A stretch of DNA of 64,000 nucleotides from Gemmatimonadales bacterium (GTDB lineage: Bacteria; Gemmatimonadota; Gemmatimonadetes; Longimicrobiales; Gaopeijiaceae): the NCBI GenBank assembly GCA_007692605.1, contig REBS01000081.1:1-64000 (forward strand), in the 5' to 3' direction. The notes below the pieces were generated by a model that saw only the letters and a list, made by a program, of their open reading frames with translations, did no database searches and had not been told where the DNA came from. Made by a program: the position numbers and the translations under genes. Of the stretch, positions 24,539 through 32,899 are shown piece after piece. Positions within the stretch are counted from its first letter, which is position 1. Each line of letters begins with the position of its first letter.

Positions 24539-25609
24539 ATGAGCAACGAGCTAGCCTTTCTCGAGCGCCTCCTCGAAGAGCCCGGACCCTCGGGGTTCGA
24601 AGGGCGCCCCGCCCGGATCTGGAAAGACGAGGCCGGAGGGTTCGCCGAGCGGGTCTGGGGAGACGTCCAGGGAAACTCCTTCGCCGCGATCGGCGAGCAG
24701 AAGCGCCCCCGGGTAATGCTTGCCGGGCACATGGACGAGATCGGTCTGCAGATCACGCACATCAACGAGAAGGGATTTCTCTACTTCGGTGGGATCGGGG
24801 GATGGGACTCGCAGGTGCTGGTGGGCCAGCGCGTGCGCGTGATGGGGCGCGAGGGCGATGTGCCCGGTGTGATCGGGAAGAAGCCGATTCACCTGATGAA
24901 GCCCGAGGAGCGGAAGAAGGTCTCCGAGATCGAGAACCTCTGGATCGACCTGGGGGCCGCCTCTCCCGAGGCGGTGGCCGAGATGGGGATCCGGGTCGGC
25001 GATCCGGCGGTGGTGGCGTCCGGGTTCCTGCGGCTCGCCGGAGACCGGATTGCGTCGCGGGCGATCGACAACCGAGTCGGTGCGTACGTGGTGCTCGAAG
25101 CGCTGCGCCTGCTCGCGAAGGATCCCGCGCCTGATGCCGGCTGCGTAGCGGTCGCGACCGTGCAGGAGGAGATCGGCTTCACCGGGGGCGGGGCCCGAAG
25201 CTCCGCCTTTTCACTGGATCCCGATGTGGCGCTGGTGGTCGATGTCACCTTCTCGACCGATGTGCCCGACGTGTCGAAGAACGAGGTGGGTGAGCACGAG
25301 CTCGGGGGCGGTCCGGTGCTGAGCCGTGGGTCGGCCATGCACCCGATGGTCTTCGACCGACTCGTCGACGCGGCTGAGGCCGAAGAGATTCCGTATTCTC
25401 TGATGGCGGCCCCCCGTGCGAGCCGGACCGACGCCGACGGGATCTTCATGGTCCGAAGCGGGGTTCCGACCGGGCTCGTCTCGATTCCGAACCGGTACAT
25501 GCACTCCCCCTCCGAGGTGGTGTCGACGGCCGACCTCATGCGGGCCGCTCAGCTCCTGGCCGGATTTGTTCGCAACCTCTCGGCCGACGCCTCGTTCGTC
25601 CAGGGCTGA
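24539..25609 (+). CDS. M42 family metallo-aminopeptidase
   Basis: A 356-residue di-metal peptidase of the TET/endoglucanase-M type. All ligands are visible: H in VMLAGHMDEIGL, bridging D in SRAIDNRVGA, the EE pair in TVQEEIGF, D in LVVDVTFS, and the C-terminal H in RYMHSPSEVV. M42 enzymes usually form dodecameric tetrahedra and remove N-terminal residues from peptides. The 254-bp gap upstream holds no recognised element. Its last 61 bases overlap the convergent ctaA reading frame. Confidence 0.93.
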   Translation: MSNELAFLERLLEEPGPSGFEGRPARIWKDEAGGFAERVWGDVQGNSFAAIGEQKRPRVMLAGHMDEIGLQITHINEKGFLYFGGIGGWDSQVLVGQRVRVMGREGDVPGVIGKKPIHLMKPEERKKVSEIENLWIDLGAASPEAVAEMGIRVGDPAVVASGFLRLAGDRIASRAIDNRVGAYVVLEALRLLAKDPAPDAGCVAVATVQEEIGFTGGGARSSAFSLDPDVALVVDVTFSTDVPDVSKNEVGEHELGGGPVLSRGSAMHPMVFDRLVDAAEAEEIPYSLMAAPRASRTDADGIFMVRSGVPTGLVSIPNRYMHSPSEVVSTADLMRAAQLLAGFVRNLSADASFVQG

Positions 25610-26553
25610 TCGGCGGAGTCGACGGCTTCGGGTACGCCGCGGGCTCCGGCCAGTTCGGAGGCCAGCAGGACCAGCGCGACCCAGAGGAGGTCCGCCAGGA
25701 AGAGGTGCCCCAGACGCATCGCCCACGGGTTGCCGAGGGCGATCGTCGCGGGGCCCGCCAGGAGCTGGACTCCGGCGAGCACCCCGCAGGCCAGGGCGAG
25801 TCGCCGGGTGACGGTGTCGGGGACCCCGCCGGTCGAGCCGTCTCGAACGATGCGGACCATCCGCAGAATCAGTCCGATCACGATCAGCGCGAGAATCGGG
25901 TGGCTGACCCTGAGGTAGATCAGCAGGTGCTGGGGGTCGAGGTACTGGCCCACCCCGTCGCGCAATGTCTCGGCCGGGAAGGCGGTGGCGGCGAGTCCCG
26001 TCCAGGAGCCCGTCCAGGCCAGCGCCAGCACGCCGACGATCACCGGCCCCATGAGGCGGACGGTGGGCCTCGACGGCCTGGGGACCCGGGTCACCTCGCG
26101 CCACGACCACCAGGCGGTGAGCGCGAGGGCCGCCATCAGGAGGAAGGTGTTCGTCACGTGAAAGGGCCGGATGATGATGCGGCCCAGCGAGACGTCGGTC
26201 GCCACCCACCCGAGGACCACCAGGACCGCGCCGACCAGCGATTCCGTCAGGGTGAACAGGAGCGACGCCCCGGCCGCCTTGCGAACGGCCGAGCCTCGGG
26301 GGTAGGCCCGGAAGGCCCAGATCACCATCGCCAGCACCAGGAGGAGCACCAGTCCCGAGGAGAGGCGGTGCGAGAACTCCACGAAGGTGGCGAAGGGTGG
26401 AGCCTCGGGAACGACCGCACCATGGCACAGGGGCCAGTCCGTTCCGCACCCGTCGCCGGACTCCGAAATCCGGAGGAAATACCCCCAGAGGATGACGAGC
26501 AGGGAATACCCGAAAACCCCCCACGCAAAGGGGGAAAAGCGTCGTGCCGACAT
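25549..26553 (-). CDS. ctaA: heme A synthase CtaA (COX15)
   Basis: A 334-residue, eight-helix membrane enzyme oxidising heme O to heme A for cytochrome oxidase. The N-terminal cysteine motif GCGTDWPLCHG and heme-ligand histidines in EFSHRLSSG, IRPFHVTNTF, RVSHPILALI and RLGHLFLAD are present. ATG 26553 follows GAGGAGG about ten bases upstream. It is 23 kb from the oxidase operon ctaC-G that needs heme A. The last 20 codons lie antisense to the end of the M42 gene. Heme O synthase (ctaB) is not in the window. Confidence 0.93.
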   Translation of the reverse strand: MSARRFSPFAWGVFGYSLLVILWGYFLRISESGDGCGTDWPLCHGAVVPEAPPFATFVEFSHRLSSGLVLLLVLAMVIWAFRAYPRGSAVRKAAGASLLFTLTESLVGAVLVVLGWVATDVSLGRIIIRPFHVTNTFLLMAALALTAWWSWREVTRVPRPSRPTVRLMGPVIVGVLALAWTGSWTGLAATAFPAETLRDGVGQYLDPQHLLIYLRVSHPILALIVIGLILRMVRIVRDGSTGGVPDTVTRRLALACGVLAGVQLLAGPATIALGNPWAMRLGHLFLADLLWVALVLLASELAGARGVPEAVDSADQPWTNEASAERLRTNPARS

Positions 26554-26586
26554 GCCCCTTGTTCCTCCTCGGAGTGAGGCCTCTCG

Positions 26587-26616
26587 TTGACTCGATACGG
26601 CGAAGACAATTAAACT
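26587..26616 (+). promoter_or_regulatory. sigma-70-type promoter for the GAF-domain gene
   Basis: TTGACT (26587-26592) and TAAACT (26611-26616) are 18 bp apart in the AT-richer divergent region between ctaA and the GAF gene. Transcription would start about 80 nt before the ATG at 26701. Confidence 0.55.
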
Positions 26617-26700
26617 AACTGTTCTCCGCATGCTACATGAACCCGGGGGAGGGCGAATTCGAGTCCACCCCGAAACCGTATACCGAGGACCGACCCACCC

Positions 26701-27171
26701 ATGTTCAACCCCAGAGAACTCGTGAAGGAACTGCAGGAGATGCGCGACGGCGGATTTCTGTCCGACGCCCTCCTCCGCCATGCCGTCAAGGCGATCCACA
26801 GCTCCGACAGTCGCTACGACTGGGTCGGTGTGTACCTCCTGAACGACGAGGGCGACGAACTCTGGCTGCATAACTACGTGGGTTCGCCGACGGAGCACTC
26901 CAGGATTCCCGTGGGTGAGGGGATCTGCGGGCTGGCCGTCGCCGAGAAGGCCAACCAGAACATTCCCGACGTCTCCGAGAACGAACACTACATCGCCTGC
27001 GACCCCGATGTCGAGTCGGAGCTGGTGGTCCTGATTCGTGCCGGCGACCAGATCTTCGGACAGCTCGACCTCGATTCGCAGGAGGCCGCGGCCTTCACCG
27101 ACGAGGACGAGGCCGCGATCCAGGCCGTCTCCGACAAGCTGGCCGAACAGCTGATGGCCGAGCGCCGCTGA
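26701..27171 (+). CDS. GAF-domain protein resembling free methionine-(R)-sulfoxide reductase
   Basis: A 156-residue single GAF domain. It aligns by eye with the fRMsr (YebR/MsrC) pattern: VGVYLLNDEGDELWLHNYVG, then GEGICGLAV, EHYIACDPDVESELVVLIR and IFGQLDLDSQEAAAFTDED. The cysteines in GICG and YIAC correspond to two of the catalytic/resolving positions of fRMsr; a third was not found in the 10-residue interval after the first. It may therefore reduce free Met-R-sulfoxide or be a sensor derivative. The MBL gene follows after 47 bp. Confidence 0.78.
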   Translation: MFNPRELVKELQEMRDGGFLSDALLRHAVKAIHSSDSRYDWVGVYLLNDEGDELWLHNYVGSPTEHSRIPVGEGICGLAVAEKANQNIPDVSENEHYIACDPDVESELVVLIRAGDQIFGQLDLDSQEAAAFTDEDEAAIQAVSDKLAEQLMAERR

Positions 27172-27218
27172 ACGCGCTCGCCACGCGTTCGATCCGTTCG
27201 ATCAGAAGGAGCACGTAA

Positions 27219-28028
27219 ATGGAGCCCCGCGTCGTCCGAGCCGACAACGCGGGGCTCTTTACGCTCGACGGGACCCGCACCCACCTGCTGGGACGCAGGC
27301 GGATGGTGGTCATTGATCCCGGCCCGGAGTCGGCTGCGCACCGGGATCGCCTCCTCTCGGTCCTGGCCTCCGGGGGGGCCCAGGAGGTGCGGATCCTGGT
27401 CACCCATGACCACCCGGACCACGCGGGGGGGGTCGCCTCGCTCGCAGACGCTCTGGCGGAGTCGGGCGTCGACGTGCGGGTTCGTGCGTCGCCCCTCTCG
27501 TCGTTGGCCGAGCGAGAGTCGCTGCCCTTCATGCCCCTCGAGGAGGGCGACGAGGTGCCCACCGATGTGGGGCGGCTTCGTGCTCTGGAGACGCCCGGAC
27601 ACACCCGCGATCACCTTGCATTCCACTGGTCCGGTGGCAATGCCCTCTTCGCGGGGGACCTCCTGCTCGGTGAGGGGAGCACGGCCTGGGTCGGCTCCTA
27701 CGCGGGGTGCGTGGCCGACTACCTTCAGTCGCTGCTGCGTATCGAGACCCTTCAGGTGCGGCGCATTCTTCCCGCCCATGGACCCCCGATCGACGACCCG
27801 CACGAGGCGATCGGCCGCTACCGTGAGCATCGTCTGCGACGGATCGGCCAGGTGCGTGAAGCCGTGGGGTCGAGCCCCGGCGCCACGATCGGAGAGCTTG
27901 TGGATCGGGTCTACGGGCCGGAACTGCCCCCCGGCCTTCGTGACGGCGCCGCGTGGAGCGTTCGGGCGATCCTCGACCACCTCGGGGAACGCCCATTCCC
28001 CCACGACGGCCCGGACGGCGAAGGGTGA
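27219..28028 (+). CDS. MBL-fold metallo-hydrolase, LACTB2-like
   Basis: A 269-residue metallo-beta-lactamase fold hydrolase. The metal motif is VTHDHPDHAGG, further ligands are in ETPGHTRDHLAF and FAGDLLLGEG, and ILPAHGPPID supplies the last histidine. The C-terminal winged-helix-like tail (ATIGELVDRVYG) is shared with the LACTB2 group, some of whose members cleave RNA. The substrate cannot be told from sequence. It follows the GAF gene closely and precedes the glc cluster by 86 bp. Confidence 0.88.
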   Translation: MEPRVVRADNAGLFTLDGTRTHLLGRRRMVVIDPGPESAAHRDRLLSVLASGGAQEVRILVTHDHPDHAGGVASLADALAESGVDVRVRASPLSSLAERESLPFMPLEEGDEVPTDVGRLRALETPGHTRDHLAFHWSGGNALFAGDLLLGEGSTAWVGSYAGCVADYLQSLLRIETLQVRRILPAHGPPIDDPHEAIGRYREHRLRRIGQVREAVGSSPGATIGELVDRVYGPELPPGLRDGAAWSVRAILDHLGERPFPHDGPDGEG

Positions 28029-28114
28029 CCCCGGCTTGATCGACCGCCGTCGGAGATGATATTCTGCGGGGGCACCCCTCCGGTGCTCCTTCCCCTCCCG
28101 GATCCGGCACGCAC

Positions 28115-30694
28115 TTGTCCACGACGCTCCCCCTCGTACCCTCCCTTCCCCTGGCTCTTCGGGGAAAACTCGCCGACGTGGTGGGCGACGACCACCTGAT
28201 TACCGATCCCGACCGGCTCCTGGTGTACGAGTCCGACGGCCTGACGCAGTACCGGTTCTCGCCCTCGGCCGTGATCCTGCCCGGGAGCGCCGCGGAGCTG
28301 CAGGAGGCCGTCCGAATCCTTCACCTCGAGGGGCGCGCCTTCGTGGCCCGGGGAGCGGGCACGGGACTTTCGGGCGGTGCCCTGGCGACGGGGGGAGCGG
28401 TCGTCATCGGGACGGCCCGCCTGAACCGTATTCTCGAGGTCGATCCCGCGAACCGCCTGGCCCGGGTCGAGCCCGGTGTGGTCAATACGGAGCTGACCCG
28501 GGTGACCCGCCCCCACGGGCTGATATATGCACCCGACCCGTCGTCTCAGAGCGCATGCACCCTCGGGGGGAATGTGGCCGAGAATTCCGGGGGGCCGCAC
28601 TGCCTCAAATACGGGGTCACCTCGCGGTACGTGCAGGCGCTCACCGTCATTCTTCCCGATGGGCGCTCGGCTCGTCTCGAGGGCGCGAGCCGGGGCTGGC
28701 GTGGGCCGGACTGGATCGGGCTCTTCGTAGGCTCGGAGGGCTGCTTCGGGGTGGTCACCGAGATCGAGGTCGGACTGATTCCGGAGCCTGCGGGGGTGCG
28801 CACCCTCCTGGGCATCTTCGATTCACTCGAAGGGGCCGGGCGCGCGGTCACCGCGATCATTTCGAGTGGAATCCTTCCCGCAGCGCTCGAGATCGTCGAC
28901 CAGGAGACGATCCGGGCCGTCGAAGCCTCGGTGTTCGCGGCCGGATACCCGACGGACGCGGGCGCCGCGCTCGTGGTCGAGCTCGATGGGGTCGAGGAAG
29001 GGCTCGACGCCGAGCTCGAGCTGGCGGCCACCTGCGTTCGAGACGAAGGGGCCTCGGAGGTGCGTATCGCCCAGTCCGACGAGGAGCGAACCGCGCTCTG
29101 GGCGGGCCGAAAGCGCGCCTTCGGCGCCATGGGACGGATCGCGCCCGATCTTCTCGTCCAGGACGCCACGGTGCCGCGCAGCCGACTCCCCGCGGTCCTG
29201 CGGCGGATCGGCGAGATCGGGGACCGCTACGACCTCACCATCGCGAACGTCTTTCACGCCGGCGACGGAAATCTCCACCCGAATCTCCTCTTCGACCGAA
29301 ACGACGCCGAGGAGCTGGCCCGGGTCGAGGCCGCCTCGCGCGAGATCATGGAGGTCTGCATCGAGGTCGGAGGCACGATCACCGGGGAGCACGGGGTCGG
29401 GATCGACAAGCGCGGATACATGGAGAGGGTGCTGAGCCCCGAGGTCCTGCACGCCATGTCCGAGGTCCGCTCCGCTCTCGATCCGTTCGGTCTCTGCAAC
29501 CCCGGAAAGGTACTGCCCGACGAGCTGCCTGCCCGGGCGGAGCTTCCGAACGAGCCGCTGCCCGCCCTGGACGCGGGGCCGATCGAGGTGGAGTCGGACC
29601 GACACGCTGCAGCGCTCCTCGCGGCGGCGTCGAGGGAGGGGGTCAGTGTGGTGATCGGGGGGGCGCGATCATCGGGGGCTCCACCGGGCCCGCACCTGCG
29701 ACTCTCGGCCCGGGGGCTGCGTGGGGTGATCGACCACTCTCCTCCCGACCTGACCGTGACGGTCGGGGCGGGGACCCCGGTCGGAGAGCTGCAGGAGGCG
29801 CTGCTGGCCTCTACGCAGTGGTTTCCCCTGGATCCCCCCGGAGGCGGAGCGACGACGATCGGGCAGGTACTCGCCGGGGGGCTCGATGGCCCCCTGTGCA
29901 CCGGGTACGGGCGACTCCGCGATCATCTCCTCGGAGCCACCCTCGTGACCGGCGAAGGCCGGGTTCTGGAGCTGGGAGGTCGGGTGGTGAAGAATGTGGC
30001 CGGCTTCGACCTTCTGCGGCTGACCGTGGGGAGCCGGGGGGCACTCGGGCTGATTACCCGCCTCACCCTCCGCCTCTTTCCCCTGCCGGCGGTCGACCGG
30101 ACCCTCGTGTGGACCATCGAGGATCCACTCGAAGCGGCCCGTATCGGGATGCGCATGGCCGCGACCGGTTCCCCGGTCGCGGCGCTGGAGTGGATCGCGG
30201 GAGAGTTCGGGGGGGAGTCTCCCAGCGATGGCAGGCTGCCCGTCGGGGCCCTGGTCGCGGCGCGTCTGCACGGAAACCGCCCTTCGGTCGAGGCGATGGC
30301 CCGAACGCTCGAGGCGGCTGCGGGGGTCGGGCCGCGGGTGCTCGAAGGCGAGGAGTCGGCCGGGTGGTGGGAGCGTCGAGCCCGTCGCGAGGGGACCGGG
30401 GCCGTGTCGACGGTGGTCTCGACCCTCGCGTCCAGGGCCGAGTCGGTGGCCGAAGCCACCCACCGGTGGGTCGACCTCGGGGGCCGGGCCTCGCTCCACC
30501 TGGTGGGGGGTGGCGTCCGCCTCGATCTGGATCCGGCCGGCGAGCGTGCGGTGGATCGTGCCCGTGCGCTTCTGGACGAAGTGGCCCGAGCGGGCGGGGT
30601 CACCCCGGCGCCGTCGCCCGAGCTGTCCGGGGTCCTCGGTGTCTTCGATCCCGCCGGGATCCTGCCGGGCCGATGGAGAGAGTCATGGAGCTGA
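28115..30694 (+). CDS. fused GlcD-GlcE FAD-linked dehydrogenase subunit (glycolate/D-2-hydroxyacid oxidase)
   Basis: An 859-residue fusion. Residues 1 to about 465 are a GlcD-type subunit: FAD-binding GAGTGLSGGA, CTLGGNVAENSGGPHCLKYG, and C-terminal NVFHAGDGNLHPN and GTITGEHGVGIDKRG. Residues about 490-859 are a second FAD_binding_4 unit of GlcE type: GGGATTIGQVLAGG, GRVVKNVAGFDLLRL. E. coli encodes these as two proteins. The start is a TTG at 28115 with no clear Shine-Dalgarno. The glcF start overlaps its end by 10 nt. The complex would oxidise glycolate or another D-2-hydroxyacid and pass electrons to the membrane. Confidence 0.88.
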   Translation: MSTTLPLVPSLPLALRGKLADVVGDDHLITDPDRLLVYESDGLTQYRFSPSAVILPGSAAELQEAVRILHLEGRAFVARGAGTGLSGGALATGGAVVIGTARLNRILEVDPANRLARVEPGVVNTELTRVTRPHGLIYAPDPSSQSACTLGGNVAENSGGPHCLKYGVTSRYVQALTVILPDGRSARLEGASRGWRGPDWIGLFVGSEGCFGVVTEIEVGLIPEPAGVRTLLGIFDSLEGAGRAVTAIISSGILPAALEIVDQETIRAVEASVFAAGYPTDAGAALVVELDGVEEGLDAELELAATCVRDEGASEVRIAQSDEERTALWAGRKRAFGAMGRIAPDLLVQDATVPRSRLPAVLRRIGEIGDRYDLTIANVFHAGDGNLHPNLLFDRNDAEELARVEAASREIMEVCIEVGGTITGEHGVGIDKRGYMERVLSPEVLHAMSEVRSALDPFGLCNPGKVLPDELPARAELPNEPLPALDAGPIEVESDRHAAALLAAASREGVSVVIGGARSSGAPPGPHLRLSARGLRGVIDHSPPDLTVTVGAGTPVGELQEALLASTQWFPLDPPGGGATTIGQVLAGGLDGPLCTGYGRLRDHLLGATLVTGEGRVLELGGRVVKNVAGFDLLRLTVGSRGALGLITRLTLRLFPLPAVDRTLVWTIEDPLEAARIGMRMAATGSPVAALEWIAGEFGGESPSDGRLPVGALVAARLHGNRPSVEAMARTLEAAAGVGPRVLEGEESAGWWERRARREGTGAVSTVVSTLASRAESVAEATHRWVDLGGRASLHLVGGGVRLDLDPAGERAVDRARALLDEVARAGGVTPAPSPELSGVLGVFDPAGILPGRWRESWS

Positions 30695-31971
30695 GAGCCG
30701 CCCTCGAAGAGCAGAAGGACCGCCTGGGGCACTGCGTGCATTGCGGCTTCTGCCTGCCCGTCTGCCCGACCTACATCCAGCTCGGCGACGAGGCCGACTC
30801 GCCCCGCGGGCGTCTCCACCTGATGCGCGCCGTGGTCGAGGGCCGGCTGGAGCCCGAATCCGATGCCTACCAGCTCCACCTGGATCGGTGCCTTGGGTGC
30901 CGGGCCTGCGAGACGGTCTGCCCCTCGGGTGTGGAGTACGGCTTTCTGCTGGAGCGGGCCCGTGCGCTCGCCGTCGAGGCCCGTCGGCCTCCGCTGCCCG
31001 TTCGCCTTCTGCCGGCCCTCATGGCCCGGGATGGGGCGCGTTCCGTCGCCCTCGGGATGGGGCGGGTGATCCGTGGCACGGGGATTCCCGAGACGATGGC
31101 CGGACGCCTGCCGACGACCGGCCTGTGGGGTCGGGTGGGGCTGGCCATGGGCATGCTGGCCAGCAGCCGCCCGAGCCGACTCGACGCCGGCTCGGATGCG
31201 GGGAAGGCGAAGACCCGGCCGCGCAACGATCCTCCCTCGCGGGGTCGCGTCGCGATGCTCACCGGGTGTGTGCAGAGCGGGCTCTTCGCACATGTGAACC
31301 GCGCCACCCGTACCGTGCTCGAGGCCAACGGCTGGGAGGTGGTCGAGGTCACGGGGCAGGGGTGCTGCGGAGCGCTCCACGCTCATTCGGGGCGACTCGA
31401 TCAGGCCCGGGAGCTCGCGCGTGTGAACGTGTCGGCATTCACGGCCGCCGGGGTGGATCACGTGATCTCGAACGCCGCCGGGTGCGGCGCCCTCCTGCGC
31501 GAGAGCGGAGAGCTGCTCGAAGACGAAGCGGCCGAAGCGATGGCGAAGAGCGTGCGGGACATCTCGGAGCTGCTCGCCGGAGAGGGCCGCGAGCCCGTCC
31601 GCGGGGCGCCCCTGCCCCTCAAGGTCGCGTACGACCCCCCGTGCCACCTGCACCACGCGCAGCGGGTGACGACCTCGCCCCTGCGCCTGCTCGAGAGCAT
31701 TCCCGAGCTCGAACTGGTCCCGATTCCCGGGGCCGAGGAGTGCTGCGGGGGTGCGGGGATCTACGGCATCACCCACCAGGATCTGGGGGGGCGGGTGGGC
31801 CGCCGGAAGACCGACGCGATCCTCACCACCGGGTGTGATGTCGTGGCCACCGGCAACCCCGGCTGCCAGATGCAGATCGGGGCGGGCCTCCTGGCCGCCG
31901 GAGAACGCATCCGGGTGGTCCACCCCGTCGAGCTCCTCGCCGAAAGCTACCGGAGGGCAGGATGGAGCTGA
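30685..31971 (+). CDS. glcF: glycolate oxidase iron-sulfur subunit GlcF
   Basis: A 428-residue electron-transfer subunit. Two ferredoxin-like 4Fe-4S motifs open it (CVHCGFCLPVCP and CLGCRACETVCP). Two CCG (heterodisulfide-reductase type) domains follow, with cysteines in LTGCVQSG, GQGCCGALHAHSG, PPCHLHHAQ and EECCGGAGIYG. ATG 30685 is preceded by GGAGAGAG; ATG 30673 is also possible. It overlaps the GlcDE fusion and clearly belongs to the same complex. Confidence 0.93.
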   Translation: MELRAALEEQKDRLGHCVHCGFCLPVCPTYIQLGDEADSPRGRLHLMRAVVEGRLEPESDAYQLHLDRCLGCRACETVCPSGVEYGFLLERARALAVEARRPPLPVRLLPALMARDGARSVALGMGRVIRGTGIPETMAGRLPTTGLWGRVGLAMGMLASSRPSRLDAGSDAGKAKTRPRNDPPSRGRVAMLTGCVQSGLFAHVNRATRTVLEANGWEVVEVTGQGCCGALHAHSGRLDQARELARVNVSAFTAAGVDHVISNAAGCGALLRESGELLEDEAAEAMAKSVRDISELLAGEGREPVRGAPLPLKVAYDPPCHLHHAQRVTTSPLRLLESIPELELVPIPGAEECCGGAGIYGITHQDLGGRVGRRKTDAILTTGCDVVATGNPGCQMQIGAGLLAAGERIRVVHPVELLAESYRRAGWS

Positions 31972-31996
31972 CTTTCCCGAGTCGGGCGAGGTGCCC

Positions 31997-32833
31997 GTGA
32001 AGCCGGTCTTCATTCGCTCGCTCGAAAACCGAGGGGAGTTCGCGGCCTGCGTTCGTATCCAGGAGGAGGTCTGGGGGCGGAATTTCTCGGAACGGGTCCC
32101 GATCGCGATCCTCCAGGTGACGGACCGGCTGGGCGGGGTCGTCATGGGCGCCTTCGACTCCGACGACCGGATGGTCGGCTTCGTCTTCGGACTCACCGGC
32201 ATGGAGGAGGGCCGGCCGGTCCACTGGTCCGACATGCTGGCCGTGCTCCCCGAGTACCGGGGCAGGGGGATCGGGCGTCGCCTGAAGCTCGCGCAGAGGG
32301 AGCGGCTCATCGAGCTAGGCGTGGAGCGGGTCTACTGGACCTTCGACCCCCTCGAGGCTCGCAACGCCCACCTTAACCTGGTCCGCCTCGGGGGCTGGTC
32401 GGCGGAGTACGTCGAGGCGATGTACGGCACCTCGGATTCGCCTCTTCATTCCGACATCGGAACGGATCGGCTTGTGATCACGTGGGAGGTTCAAAGTCCC
32501 GAGGTGAAGGCGCTCCTCGAGCCGGCCGCCGGCGAAGTCCCCCTCCCCTTTCCAGAGCTCGAAGAGGCACCGATGGCGGTCGAGGGCGGCTTCAGCTCCG
32601 GGGTGCTCGAGCCCACCGCCCCCCGCCTCAACCTGCGCAGCTCGCTGATCCTGCTCGCGGTACCCGGATCGATCCAGGAGCTCAAGAAGGACCATCCGCG
32701 CGCCGCCACCCGATGGCGCGAAGCGACCCGGGAGGCGTTCCAGGTGTACCTGGCCGGAGGGTGGGTCGTACGGGGGGGGATCTTCTCGCCCGATGGGAAC
32801 CTCTTCCGATACATTCTTGTTCGGGATGAGTGA
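31997..32833 (+). CDS. COG3375-type GNAT acyltransferase, candidate D-amino-acid N-succinyltransferase
   Basis: A 278-residue GNAT. The acyl-CoA pocket motif is YRGRGIGRRLK; WTFDPLEARNAHLNL and the following LGGWSAEYVEAMYG are typical of COG3375 proteins. That family is often encoded beside N-succinylamino-acid racemases, and a characterised Geobacillus member transfers succinyl from succinyl-CoA to D-amino acids. Here an NSAR/OSBS-type enzyme lies one gene downstream, so the same reaction is inferred. The start is GTG 31997 with GGGCGAGG upstream; GTG 31991 is an alternative. It begins 25 bp after glcF. Confidence 0.82.
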   Translation: MKPVFIRSLENRGEFAACVRIQEEVWGRNFSERVPIAILQVTDRLGGVVMGAFDSDDRMVGFVFGLTGMEEGRPVHWSDMLAVLPEYRGRGIGRRLKLAQRERLIELGVERVYWTFDPLEARNAHLNLVRLGGWSAEYVEAMYGTSDSPLHSDIGTDRLVITWEVQSPEVKALLEPAAGEVPLPFPELEEAPMAVEGGFSSGVLEPTAPRLNLRSSLILLAVPGSIQELKKDHPRAATRWREATREAFQVYLAGGWVVRGGIFSPDGNLFRYILVRDE

Positions 32834-32899
32834 GGGCGTTCGCGGCGAAGAACGTCCCGAACGTGCGTCGCACTCCATCCCTTTCCCGGAGCCAAAACC

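Noticed and set aside
26150..26168. Half parS-like TCACGTGAAA inside ctaA
   Set aside because: One arm is broken and the match lies within conserved codons.
28555..30680. Long + strand open frame overlapping the GlcDE fusion
   Set aside because: It is a shadow of the GlcDE coding frame until it becomes the real GlcF frame at 30685.
29923..32310. Roughly 800-codon open frame antisense to GlcE, GlcF and the GNAT gene
   Set aside because: Shadow of three well-supported genes; composition is low-complexity Ser/Arg/Pro.
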